DNA of 64,000 nucleotides from Antedon mediterranea (lineage: Eukaryota > Echinodermata > Crinoidea > Comatulida > Antedonidae), in the NCBI RefSeq assembly GCF_964355755.1, contig NC_092670.1, positions 38,925,795-38,989,794 on the forward strand, written 5' to 3'. Positions 46,254 through 57,556 of this stretch are shown piece by piece. Position 1 is the stretch's first letter. Each line of letters begins with the position of its first letter. The position numbers and the translations under genes were made by a program. The notes under the pieces were generated by a model. It was given only the letters and a program-made list of their open reading frames with translations. It ran no database searches and had not been told where the DNA came from.

Positions 46254-47335
46254 ATGGAACGCCTCCTCTGCCTTCAGTTCACATTTATTATGCAGTACAC
46301 ACCAATCGTCATGCAGTACACACCAATCGTCATGCAGTACACACCAATGGTCATGCAGTACACACCAATCGTCATGCAGTACACACCAATCGTCATGCAG
46401 TACACACCAATCGTCATGCAGTACACACCAAACATCATGCAGTACACACCAATCGTCATGCAGTACACACCAATCGTCATGCAGTACACACCAATGGTCA
46501 TGCAGTACACACCAATTGTCATGCAGTACACACCAATCGTCATGCAGTACACACCAAACATTATGCAGTACACACCAATTGTCATGCAGTACACACCAAT
46601 CGTCATGCAGTACACACCAATCGTCATGCAGTCAAATATTGCGTAATTTATACCGCCACCTATCGCCAAAATCGAATATCACGTGAGGTTTATTAGACGG
46701 CTGTAAAACTAAGACTATTTAAACTTCTTTTATGGAATTCAATAATTGCAATGACCTCCTAGCCGCGCCTGTGTCTCGCATAATAAATTATTGTATATAT
46801 AAAAAACAGAGCATTCACAGAGATGTGTAGCGGTTAAAATAAGTACAGTATGTCAAACATAAAAGAAATCTTAGAGACGATGGCCTAGTTTTACAGCCGT
46901 CTAATAAACGTCACGTGATATTCGATTTTGTCGATAGGTGGCGGTATAAATTACGCAATATTTCACTGCATGACGATTGGTGTGTACTGCATGACGATTG
47001 GTGTGTACTGCATGACAATTGGTGTGTACTGCATGACCATTGGTGTGTACTGCATGATGTTTGGTGTGTACTGCATGACGATTGGTGTGTACTGCATGAT
47101 GTTTGGTGTGTACTGCATAACGATTGGTGTGTACTGCATGACCATTGGTGTGTACTGCATGACCATTGGTGTGTACTGCATGATAAATGTGAACGACGAT
47201 TGGTGTGTACTGCATGACCATTGGTGTGTACTGCATGACCATTGGTGTGTACTGCATGACCATTGGTGTGTACTGCATGACGATTGGTGTGTACTGCATG
47301 ACCATTGTGAACTGAAGGCAGAGGAGGCGTTCCAT
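46254..47335. mobile_element. TU-like foldback transposon 2, intact, 1,082 bp
   Basis: The terminal ATGGAACGCCTCCTCTGCCT and its inverse bound arms made of a 21-bp unit array (GCAGTACACACCAAT core), an inner unique arm (46632-46712 inverted at 46890-46968) and a loop that is the reverse complement of element 1's loop. Flanks AGATTTGT (46246-46253) and AGATTTGG (47336-47343) match 7 of 8, consistent with an 8-bp target duplication. It is 36 bp from element 1. Open frames on both strands through the arrays are by-products of a 21-bp (in-frame) period. Confidence 0.88.
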
Positions 47336-47420
47336 AGATTTGGTTTTGAACCGAGGGCTTCAGTTTCACACGTTGAACAATTTAGAACCGGTTTACAGAA
47401 AACTGCTGGCATAACAGGTC

Positions 47421-47630
47421 CTATTCAAAGCCATATACTATAAAGAGTTACGACATTGTGTTAAAGTCATGTGATCCACACTCCGGCAAATTGTGTCAAC
47501 ATTGTCTGCATTAATGCATGTAAAGTATAGGAGCAACAAACTATTTTCAACGTTTTCTTATATTTTTGACGGTGAATTATCGATGTGTAAAGAGTATACA
47601 AGTCCTATGTCTATGCTAGCGCCCCCTATA
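47421..47630 (+). repeat. Second copy of the 39148 element's left part
   Basis: AGCCATATACTATAAAGAGT, AATGCATGTAAAGTATAGGA and TTTTCTTATAT align with 39148-39340. It starts 86 bp beyond foldback element 2. Confidence 0.75.
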
Positions 47631-47831
47631 ATTCTTCATATAATGCATTATTCATATTACTGTATGTGCTCCCTGAAAATGCTTTCCTGCCATCGAGGTA
47701 TTAGATTGGCTTTATATTATCGCTATAGTCTCTGGTAACTTCTGGGTCATCCGCCCTCTACCTTGATTAGTGTAGTCGTAAACAACTGAGCATGTATTAT
47801 TAGTATTCGGCGGTCAATATTATAAACAATA

Positions 47832-47966
47832 GTGGAACCGTAATTAGGTCCGCGCCTACCTTGTCATAACATCGGCAAGGGTTCACTCGCTCCTTGTTTC
47901 TGGTGGTAAAACGAGTCTTCTCGGATTTTCAATATCGACTATAAACCGTAGGTCGAGTGTACACGT
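47832..47966 (+). mobile_element. SINE-B fragment
   Basis: The head AGTGGAACCGTAATTAGGTC, B-box-like AAGGGTTCACTCGCTCC, and body ACGAGTCTTCTCGGATTTTC with CTATAAACCGTAGGTCGAGT match the reverse complement of 6213-6475. It is 3'-truncated. Confidence 0.65.
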
Positions 47967-48089
47967 TCCCATTATTAACCGCATTTTTTAACATTTACTT
48001 GTATTTATGTTTAGTTGTTATACTTGTTTAGTTAGTTATGTTGTAGTAGTCTCTTCGCAAGCCATGAAATATACCGCGGGCCAATTCAA

Positions 48090-48276
48090 CCCGCGGGCGC
48101 CGCAATGTCCTGAGAGAACCCTGCGCTAACGAGTTGAAATGACACTCCGATACCCGCGGGCGCCGCAATGTCCTGAGAGAACCCTGCGCTAACGAGTTGA
48201 AATGACACTCCGATACCCGCGGGCGCCGCAATGTCCTGAGAGAACCCTGCGCTAACGAGTTGAAATGACACCCTGA
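48090..48276. repeat. Three tandem copies of a 62-bp GC-rich unit
   Basis: CCGCGGGCGCCGCAATGTCC, GAGAGAACCCTGCGCTAACG and AGTTGAAATGACAC(T/C)C(C/T)GATA recur three times with almost no divergence. Parallel frames in the antisense direction result from the repetition. Confidence 0.92.
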
Positions 48277-48856
48277 TATTCAATCTCAATGGCTAACTTT
48301 CTTAATGAATGGCATACAATCTTAGAACCTACTCTGGGATATTTACAAAATCTCATATCTTTATTTAGGTCGATTCATTAAAAGATGAAATACATACTTT
48401 GGAACTATTTAATCTTAACGTTTAATCTTAGAAATTACCCTGTCAGAGAATCGTACTATATTTGATTTATCTCCAATAAAACTTTTTTTTTCCATTTCTT
48501 ATTTCGTTGTGTTTGTTAGTAATAATTATAGTATAGTAAATGTTACCTCCGGGGCTTCCAGTAGAGATTAGTAAACGCAATACAGATTATGAGAATTCTA
48601 ATGATCGTCTTATTTCAAGCCGATTCGCTCAGTTGAACGACTGGGCTAATGATTCCTGATATTTACATAATATCTACAGGCAATTTTTTTTATATCAAAA
48701 TTCTTTAATATTAAGTCCAAATCAATAGTGTTTTCAATTTAAAAAATTTGAATTCACTAGAAAATTATTACTTTTTTGTTGAACCAATTAATAATAGTTT
48801 TCCAGTTAATTATATTCGGAATTTGTTTTTGTGATTATATTCAATATTATTATTAT
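48277..48856. other. No recognised feature
   Basis: Unique AT-rich DNA. Confidence 0.5.
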
Positions 48857-49202
48857 ATCAAAGAACTTATAACACAAGAATCTCCTGTTCTTCAATTTGC
48901 ATTCAAAACACAGTATCGGAAGTACAGGGTTAAAAGGTCAAACTGGGCGACGCCATTTCAAAGCATGGAGCAGCGCCCCCTCCAAACTAGGAAGTCAATT
49001 ACTCTACCCCCCCCCCCCCCCCACCCCTAGAGTAGGCTATTAGCAGATCCCTCTATGATTTTGACTTTCTAATTTGATGCGGGCGCCCAACTCCATGGCT
49101 CACAATGGCGCCACCCATAGCTCTATTCTATCCCACAATGCCTTTCGAAATTGTTACGCGCTTCGGACGAACAGGAGATTCTTGTGTTATAAGTTCTTTG
49201 AT
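48857..49202. mobile_element. MITE with perfect inverted ends of about 34 bp
   Basis: ATCAAAGAACTTATAACACA plus AGAATCTCCTGTTC at the left is exactly inverted at 49169-49202. The 346-bp body contains a C-run (49005-49022) and no frame. The 16-bp word TGATTATATTCAATAT lies just outside on both sides (48832-48847 and 49200-49215), a possible long target duplication. Confidence 0.85.
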
Positions 49203-49556
49203 TATATTCAATATGCCAAGTAGAGCAAACTATTACAAAAATATGTCACATGACTACATACCACACGTGGCTTACTGACGCGCGCGTGTATTATTCGTCT
49301 CTCTGTGTAATTGTGACTTAATCTCAACATGTATTGTTGTAATGTACGCTGTTTTCAGATAATATTTCAATTTCAAGCTCTCGTAATTTGGAATTATTTA
49401 AGATTGGAAAATGACACTTTTCATCTAATGTGATTTATTCTACACGATAACAAATGTAATTAATTTGGTTAACATAATCACGCATTATGCGAAAAAATAT
49501 GTGGAGTGAGGGAAGACCTTAATTTTTCAGCAAAAACTACTCACTGACTATTCATT

Positions 49557-49847
49557 AAAGATGTATTGTCCCCAAAATAAAATCAGACTTTTTTAAATCA
49601 AGTTATTCACTTCTGTAAAAAAAATATTGATTTCTCGACAAAGGAAACGGTTAATTTTAACCACAAACCATTATCTTAAGACAATGTAAGTATTGTTTGC
49701 TTAAAATTAAATTTGTTTAGCTAAATCATTTTTTTTTTTCGATCCAGTTTTTGGTCAAAATGAATAACTTTTACGTTACATTAAAATGGCATATTAAAAA
49801 AGAATTGGGGAAAAAACAATGTTTAAGGCCGGGGACAATATATCTTT
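49557..49847 (+). mobile_element. MITE-C copy
   Basis: AAAGATGTATTGTCCCCAAA at the left; GGGGACAATATATCTTT at the right; AATCAGACTTT and ATTAAAATGGCATATT inside. Both family ends are well preserved. Confidence 0.88.
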
Positions 49848-50383
49848 AAATATTTGGTGGCTCAGAATGGAAGACAGAAGGCACACTAGACTTTGCCCAA
49901 GTCTCTGTTATTATACTTCTTGAGTATTGTCCACGGCGCCAGTCGGCGTTTCGATTTTGTATGTTACCTTTTATGAACATTAAGTCGATTCGATGTCACT
50001 ATAGAGCCGAGCCGCGCATAACGTTTTTTTGTGTAAACCTCTCCCCACACATCCCATAGAATTAACCCCTAAAAACCCCCATGTTTTCCCACACTACACC
50101 GATGAGTATCATACCACTTGATGTAAGACAACACTGCACTGCAGCGGTTCAATTTATAACATGAAGAAATAGATGCAAGTTAGTCACGTGAACTGCATCG
50201 TTTTTTCCCAATTGATGACATTTACAAAATCCCAAGGGAATGTCAGCCATTAGTACAACTGTCGAATAGACCATACGTTTGTATAGCCTTTAATAGGCCT
50301 ATTAAGTGTGTATAAAGAAAAGAGACTAGTTGTAACCACCTTCTTAGACAACAAAACTGAGGTGGAAGGTGTTCACCCTGTCT

Positions 50384-50488
50384 TAAGCTCTGTCTACACT
50401 ATCAAAAAGTGTGGTGTGCCTAAATTTGGTAGTGATATGACATCATCATGTCCATTTTTATTGTGTCACATACAGTTTGAAAGCTTTA
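50384..50488 (+). mobile_element. MITE-A copy, internally deleted
   Basis: TAAGCTCTGTCTACACTATC at the left, a single AAATTTGGTAGTGATATGAC sub-repeat, then GTGTCACATACAGTTTGA; the right terminus is degraded to AAGCTTTA. Confidence 0.8.
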
Positions 50489-50919
50489 AATATCTGTGCA
50501 TCGACATAACAATGTCTCTCTGTAATTAAAACTTTATTTACAATTTCTTTCCTGTATAAATTGTTTTTGAACTATTATTTATATTATCATTTATCATTTT
50601 ATCATTACAATTACTATAAGTGTATGTTTCACGTTACGTTTATTCGTGGTGTCAGACGAAATGGGAATCGCAATCCAATATCCAATATTAAATAGGCAAC
50701 ACATGAAAGTATCATATTGCTTAAAACCAGGATGATATTAATGCTGATTATTACAACTGTCCTATATACGACTTCATTAAAAGTGAGGTAACAATGCTAA
50801 TGATATGACATCTACGTGCAACTTAATTTAATCGTTTAAGCAGACTTTTTGTTTATCGTTTCTTTGAATAAAGTTCAAAATGATGAAATATGCATTTAAA
50901 CTTGTGAGGGTATATTGCA

Positions 50920-52030
50920 CTGCGAATAGTACAGCAGAGGTTTATACACTAGCGGTAAACGGGACGAATAATACAGCAGAGAGGTTGACACACTAGCGGT
51001 TAACGGGACTAAGAGTTGGGCAAAGGGCGACACACTAGCACTAAACGGAACGAATAGGTACAGAAGTTGACACACGATCATTAAACGGGACGAATAGTCT
51101 TCGTACATTCTTGGTCTCTGGCGTATGGTGTATGTACCGTCTGTAACCCTGTTTGTCTCTGTCTATGAACATTGATCCAAACTGTATATATTATTATTAT
51201 ATTATAACAACTTTTTTCCTGGTGGAACCTATCTTAAAGCTCTCTGAGCTTATTTGAGTTTCTCCAGATACAAGGCATTAACTATTAATTTGATTCATAT
51301 TTTTTCAACATACTTTGAATTTTGCTTTGTGTAAATAAATAAATGAATGAATGAATAGTACAGCAAAGAGTGATACTAGCAGTAAACGGGACGAATAGAA
51401 AAGCAAAGGGGACTAAATGGGACGAATAGTACAGCAAAGAGTGATACTAGCAGTAAACGGGACGAATAGAAAAGCAAAGGGGACTAAATGGGACGAATAG
51501 TACAGCAAAGAGTGATACTAGCAGTAAACGGGACGAATAGAAAAGCAAAGGGGACTAAATGGGACGAATAGTACAACAAAGAGTGACACACTGTGACACT
51601 AGCAGTAAACGGGACGAATAGAAAAGCAAGGGGCACTACATGGGACAAACTACATACTGTGACACTAGTAAGGCAAAGGGCGACACACTAGCATTAAACG
51701 TAGCGAATAAATACAGCAGAGGTTGACAGACGAACAGTAAACGGGACGAATAGTGCATCAGAGGTTGACATACTAGCGGTAAACGGGACAAATAGTAGGC
51801 AAAGGGCGACACATTAACACTGCACTAAACGAAACGAATAAGTACAAAGGTTGACACACGATCATTAAACGGGACTAATAGTAATAGTTAAGCAAATGGC
51901 ATAAAGTGGGACGAATAGTACAGTAAGAGTGACACCTTGTGACACTTTATCACTAAACTGCTGAGCGAATAAAGTACAGCAGAGGTTGACACGTCACGCG
52001 AACAGTAAACAGGACGAATAGTAAGGCTCT
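50920..52030. repeat. Complex minisatellite around AAACGGGACGAATAG
   Basis: The word AAACGGGACGAATAG recurs through the region with ACACACTAGC and GTACAGCA(G/A)AG spacers. A higher-order 71-bp unit is tandem at 51358, 51429 and 51500. The array is interrupted at about 51110-51350 by a LINE-like 3' end finishing in (AATG)n. Confidence 0.85.
51180..51357 (+). mobile_element. Possible LINE 3' end inserted in the minisatellite
   Basis: The segment has no minisatellite motif and ends AAATAAATAAATGAATGAATG, a 3' tail style of CR1/Jockey-type LINEs. The 5' boundary is uncertain. Confidence 0.4.
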
Positions 52031-52754
52031 GCACCAAATCCGAACACATAACATGAGTCTAGCGAATGCCAATGACTGATGAAGTAAAAAAAAAATCCAC
52101 GTGATAGAGCTGGCGACATTTATCTGTTTAATTTGTAATTATAAAATGATTACTATATTGAACACTAGACATTATTTGAAACGCTGTGTGGTTTTATGTT
52201 TTTTCGACTAAAAACAGCTTTTGCAGTCGAAAATCTGCGAAACGATTCATTTATCGCAATATTAGTCTTATTAAAACTTAATTTCGATCGTGATAACATA
52301 ATGAATGGAACCCTTATGGTTGTAAGCAATAATCAAATACTAGACCTATATCGGTCTCCGGCCAAATTATCTTGTTATCAATATCATCATCAAACATCAA
52401 CAAGTACAAGCAAAGTAAAATTATAATGATGTCACTTCTCATAATGTTTTACCTCTATTAAGTGACCAGTATTTTGTCCAACAGCCGGAAGCCGTCTATT
52501 GTATCACAGTTAATCCCATTCTGGGTTTCAGTCTTCCTCCGTATAACGGAGAATGTTATTATCCGGTTGGGTAATCTTCCCTTGGGTAGCTATCGCATAT
52601 AATATTTATTAAATATTAGTTTATGTCCGGAAGGTAAACACATGAAACAATGAGTAATTAATTCTATTAAATCTATATTGCATCTGTGTGATGTATGTTG
52701 ATTAAATTAGATTAAGTCAGATTGTTGAATTTCAGAGAAAGACATGAAAAAAAG
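52031..52754. other. No recognised feature
   Basis: Unique DNA; the 76-residue frame at 52196-52426 has no domain support. Confidence 0.5.
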
Positions 52755-53965
52755 ACGACGGGACCAAGGACGATCAATACGACCAGGAGCACGGACGACT
52801 AAGACGATCTAGGGCACGCACGATTAAGACGATCGGGACTACGTACTATCTAGACGATCGGGAGCACGATTAAGACGATTGGGACTACGCACTATCAAGA
52901 CGATCGGGAGCACGATTATGACGATCGGGACTACGCACTGTCAAGACGATCTAGAGCACGATTATGACGATCGGGACTACGCACTGTCAAGACGATCGGG
53001 AGCACGATTATGACGATCGGGACTACGCACTGTCAAGACGATCGGGAGCACGATTATGACGATCGGGACTACGCACTACTGTCAAGACGATCGGGAGCAC
53101 GATTATGACGATCGGGACTACGCACTGTCAAGACGATCGAGAGCACGCACGATTAAGACGATCAAGAGCACGCACGATTAAGACGATCGAGAGCACGCAC
53201 GATTAAGACGATCGAGAGCACGCACGATGAAGACGATCGGGAGAACGGACGATGAAGACGATCGGGAGAACGGACGATGAAGACGATCGGGAGCACGGAC
53301 GATGCAGACGATCGGGAGCACGGACGATGCAGACGATCGGGAGCACGGACGATGCAGACGATCGGGAGCACGGACGATGAAGACGATCGGCAGCACGGAC
53401 GATAAGACGATTGGGAGCACGGACGATGCAGACGATTGGGAGCACGGACGATGCAGACGATCGGCAGCACGGACGATGCAGACGATCAGTAGCACGGACG
53501 ATTAAGACGATCAGGAGCACGGACGATAAGACGATCAGGAGCACGGACGATAAGACGATCGGGAGCACAGACGATGCAGACGATCGGGAGCACAGACGAT
53601 GCAGACGATCGGGAGCACAGACGATGCAGACGATCGGGAGCACAGACGATGCAGACGATCGGGAGCACGGACGATGCAGACGATCGGGAGCACGGACGAT
53701 AAGACGATCGGGAGCACGGACGATGCAGACGATCGGGAGCACGGACGATGCAGACGATCGGTAGCACGGACGATAAGACGATCAGTAGCACGGACGATGA
53801 AGATGATCAGTAGCACGGACGATGCAGACGATCGGGAGCACGGACGATAAGACGATCAGTAGCACGGACGATGAAGATGATCAGTAGCACGGACGATTAA
53901 GACAATCGGCAGCACAGACGATTAAGACGATCGGGACTACGCACTATCAAGACGACCGGGAGCAC
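52755..53965. repeat. 1.2-kb minisatellite with CGATCG core
   Basis: Two unit types share GACGATCGGGAGCACG. On the left, about 46-bp units contain GACTACGCACTGTCAAGACG; on the right, about 25-bp units read GGACGATGCAGACGATCGG. The change in unit occurs near 53140. Frames on both strands encode simple peptide repeats and are not evidence of genes. Confidence 0.95.
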
Positions 53966-54416
53966 GTAGTTTTTAAGGCCTAGATTGTTGACGATCGATT
54001 TTGTTCAGTGAAGAATTAGATGGTTAGTTTTAGTATATTTAGAGGGTTAGGTAGCTTAATTATGAGTTACATGTATGTTGATTATTTAGGGGTCTTTGGG
54101 TCCGATCGCCTTGGAACTGTGGTACTTTGCATTGAAATAACTATTAAAAAAAAGTCGTTTATAATTATATCTTTGTTTGATATCGATTGCCAAAGTACAT
54201 CATCACTGTACTTGCTGTGTTAATACAATACTGCGATGATTATCATATACTGTGCCTACTCCCTAACTCAATTCATGATAATCACTCACCTTTTATTAAA
54301 TGATAATTCAATTAACGACGTCACCATCGGAAAATATAATAATTAATCCATCATCACTCATAATATAATCATATTTGTTACAAATTTGGAGGGTAATACC
54401 CTATTTCGCTACACTT
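53966..54416. other. No recognised feature
   Basis: AT-rich, unique. Confidence 0.5.
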
Positions 54417-54668
54417 AATAAAGATTAATACATCAGACTTTGAAACGGCCATTTTGTAGTTAATCATTTATCGTTGAAAAACAAAACTATTCAATTCAAA
54501 TAAACATGTATTTCTTTCATTTTCAATAATATTTTCACTTATAAAAGACAAAATAAGCAATTTATCAAAAACAAAAAACCATTGGCAGCCAATTTTATTA
54601 ATTTTTGCTTTGAAAGTTGAATTACACTTTTTTCAGGTAAGTAAGTTTTTATCCAATTTTTTAGATAT
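54417..54668 (+). mobile_element. MITE-C copy, decayed
   Basis: ATCAGACTTTGAAACGGCCA, GCAGCCAATTTTATTAATTT and TTTATCCAATTTT match family interior blocks. Both termini are eroded. Confidence 0.55.
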
Positions 54669-55031
54669 GAATAAATATTATATGAACAATTTATATTTTA
54701 TTTAGATAGTAATCTGTATGTACAATGTTTCTCTGTGCGATATTGGTTTAAACCAATTTACATAAAATCTTGTTAAAGCGCCGCAGTGAAACGAATTGCT
54801 ATCAATTCCCGTTAAATAAATTAAAAACCTCTCTGTATGGTGGAAAAAGCTTCATTTTTATTTCCGAAACCCACAAATGGCCAATATTGATAATTACATT
54901 ATTTTACATTTCACGTCAGAGTTCGCAAAATGGCTAAGATGTTGGTGGTGTGATGGTACCGTGCTTGGGTACTACAACAACTACAACAACTACGGAAAGT
55001 TGTAGACTATCTATTGCATCTGCGTCGTGTG
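54669..55031. other. No recognised feature
   Basis: Unique AT-rich DNA. Confidence 0.5.
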
Positions 55032-55112
55032 TAAAGCTCTGTCCACACTATCAAACTAGTTTGACAAAAAAGTATGATGTGCCTAACTAGATTGATAGTA
55101 AAGACAGAGCTT
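55032..55112 (+). mobile_element. MITE-A copy reduced to 81 bp
   Basis: TAAAGCTCTGTCCACACTATC end, AGTTTGACAAAAAAGTATGAT, then directly GATTGATAGTAAAGACAGAGC. The whole centre is deleted. Confidence 0.88.
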
Positions 55113-55183
55113 AAAAGGCGGCTCATCACACAAGATGTTAGCACACGTCATATTCATCATCACCTGATATTTGTGTCGTCTGT

Positions 55184-55462
55184 ATGGCACGCCAGGACGG
55201 ACATAACTATGACAAGTTGACCTAGCTCGTGTTATGTAGACATCGCTCGTGTTAATTTTACACATCGCTCGTGTTATGGAGACATCGCTCGAGTTGAGTT
55301 TACACATCGCTCGTGTTATGGAGACATCGCTCGAGTTAATTTTACACATCGCTCGTGTTATGGAGACATCACTCGAGTTGAGTTTACACTCAACACGAGC
55401 GATGTCTACATAACACGAGCAAGGTCAACTTGAGATAGTTATGTCCGTCCTGGCGTGCCATA
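55184..55462. mobile_element. Small foldback element with tandem-repeat centre
   Basis: TATGGCACGCCAGGACGGACA with AAGTTGACCTAGCTCGTGTT at the left is inverted at 55394-55462. The interior is about four alternating units of ACATCGCTCGTGTTATGGAG and ACATCGCTCGAGTT. It is organised like the TU-type elements but unrelated in sequence. Confidence 0.8.
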
Positions 55463-55846
55463 CGTCTGCTGTGCCATACGTCTGCTATCAACACATTATA
55501 CCTAAGCTTACACTGCTGAGCAAAAACAAACCCGCCGCCGGCATTATAAAAAGGTTATGGATGAGCGTGCACGTACATATTATATGCGACTTTAACATGT
55601 CATAGCACACATGCCAGTCCATCCGATGGTGTAAAAGCCAAGTATCATATATGTTTAGAGGTCACTAATGGAAAACATCTTCAATGTATACTCTGGTGTA
55701 ATTTATTAGTATCACCAGAAATATATACCTAAAGGGGGACTCCGGAAACACAAAACGTCATGTAGCCCCACTTTTAAAACGCGAAATTCACGATACTCGT
55801 TCTGCTTCTGGTCGGAAAATAAGTGGAGTTGTTATCAATGTGGTTG

Positions 55847-55975
55847 TAAAGCTATGGCTACTTTATGTGACAAAAAAATGTGATGTACCTATATGGACAT
55901 GATGATGTCATATCACTACCATATTTGGGAACATCACACTTTTTTGTCAAACTAGATTGATAGTGAAGACAGCTT
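55847..55975 (-). mobile_element. MITE-A copy, inverted, ends eroded
   Basis: TAAAGCTATGGCTACTTTAT at the left (terminal region damaged), ATGATGTCATATCACTACCA centre, GATAGTGAAGACAGCTTA right. Confidence 0.85.
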
Positions 55976-56472
55976 AAATGTTTGTTTTTTATAATAAACA
56001 ACATTTTAAACCGGAACTACCCTTTCACGTATATAAACATTGACAATTTGTTAGTGTTTAAAAAAACCATATTGGTTTTTTTGTGTCATTATAATATACA
56101 TTTCAGTTTTAATCGCATCTACAGATGTTCCAACTATTTAAAATTGACGGGTAAATGCTTTAATATATTTGAATTCAAGTTATACGCGTCGGAGCTCACG
56201 TACAATTCTCGGTCGGTAGATATGTTGATTATTTGAAATGTAACATCAAGAACAGCGAAGGTCGAACGCCCCTTCAACCAACTTACTAATTGCTAAAATA
56301 AATTGTGTTCTGTCCCAGTGGAGGAGTTTATTTATTAAAAGGTTTGCTGTGGAAATGCATCTCATAATATTTTCTGTAACCATGGTAAACAATCCTAAAA
56401 ATTGGTTCATGACAATTTAAAAGTAGTTTCCCCGTATTCATGATTGGGAAATAAAGTAGATTTTGCTACTGC
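55976..56472. other. No recognised feature
   Basis: AT-rich; the 84-residue frame at 55982-56236 is unsupported. Confidence 0.5.
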
Positions 56473-56687
56473 CATTGGCATGTGGACATTGGCATGTGGA
56501 CATTGGCATGTGGACATTGGCATGTGGACATTGGCATGTGGACATTGGCATGTGGACATTGGCATGTGGACATTGGCACGTGGACATTGGCACGTGGACA
56601 TTGGCACGTGGACATTGGCACGTGGACATTGGCACGTGGACATTGGCACGTGGACATTGGCACGTGGACATTGGCATGTGGACATTG
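56473..56687. repeat. 14-bp array, CATGTG units then CACGTG units
   Basis: Seven units of CATTGGCATGTGGA (56473-56570), then seven of CATTGGCACGTGGA (56571-56668), then one CATGTG unit and a partial. The single T/C difference turns the word into the palindromic E-box CACGTG. All frames stay open because the units lack stop codons, so the frames here are not genes. Confidence 0.95.
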
Positions 56688-57176
56688 TACATTCTTCTTG
56701 TTCTATATATTATTAATTAACAGTCAAAGAATAAATTCTAACTCACTCAGTGATATACTGAATATTAATTAGTTAATTTTGAAACGATATGAAGAAATTT
56801 GTAAAAAAGAATATGTCGATGCTATACAATACAATTTACAGAATGTTTAACAATCGTTAAAGAAAAACAAACATTAGGAATAATACATTTATATGCCGCT
56901 GCGTTGTTTGTTGAGAGTACGAAAACATTCAAATGTCGGAATGTCATTAACATGAGATGATGTATCGTATATAATGTAGAACTTAATTAAATTGCAAAGC
57001 AATTACCATGTGAATGTTTTAACATTTCAGTGATGTCATTTTGTGCTTGTTGAAGGTAAAACGTTAGGCAAACAATATTTTGAACTTAAAATGTGTTATA
57101 ATAAGTTACGCATTCTAGCAAAAAACAGTATAGAATTAAGTTACTACGCATAATGCCTAGTGTTGTATGAACGTAT
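56688..57176. other. No recognised feature
   Basis: AT-rich intergenic DNA. Confidence 0.5.
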
Positions 57177-57556
57177 GCTTGGTTCCTGGCGACGCAACGC
57201 AAGGACGTTAGCGCAACGTAAAGCTGTGTTCCTACTAGGACGCAACGCAAGGACGTAAACGTAACGCAAGCATGTTGATCAATGACAAGCGACAGTTCGA
57301 ATAATCCATGGCTTGTAATTGGTCCTTGTGTTGCGTTACGTCCTTGTGTTGCGTTTTGAGTGGGAACCAATCATTAGTGATTTGACCAATCGCATTGATT
57401 GATCCATTCACTTGCGTTGCGTATATGTCCGTGAGTTGCGTTGTTAAACAGTGATTTGACCAATCGCAAGCGATAGATCATTCGTACTGTCGCTTGCCAT
57501 TGGTCAACTGACTTGCGTTGCGTCTACGTCCTTCTATAGTGGGAACCAAGCTTTAC
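57177..57556. mobile_element. Cluster of overlapping MITE-B copies
   Basis: At least two left ends (GCTTGGTTCCTGGCGACGC at 57178; AAAGCTGTGTTCCTACTAGG at 57222) and two right ends (GAGTGGGAACCAATCATTAG near 57357; ATAGTGGGAACCAAGCTTTA at 57537-57556), with GACCAATCGCAAGCG blocks repeated between. This suggests insertion of one copy into another, or duplication. Confidence 0.8.

Noticed and set aside
40281-47335. Regular 21-bp repeats resembling a CRISPR array
   Set aside because: There are no unique spacers, units are directly adjacent, arms are inverted copies and the context is animal DNA; it is a foldback transposon arm.
40249-47443. Many frames of 100-170 codons with QYTP, HTNRHAV or VYCMTIG repeats on both strands
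   Set aside because: A 21-bp period keeps all frames open; these are by-products of the array, not genes.
53162-53850. Frames of 67-179 codons with RPCSRSS or DDADDREHG repeats
   Set aside because: Minisatellite without stop codons; no start context, splice sites or domain.
56407-56772. Frames with HVDIGMWTLACG or MSTCQCPRAN repeats
   Set aside because: Translation of a 14-bp tandem array.
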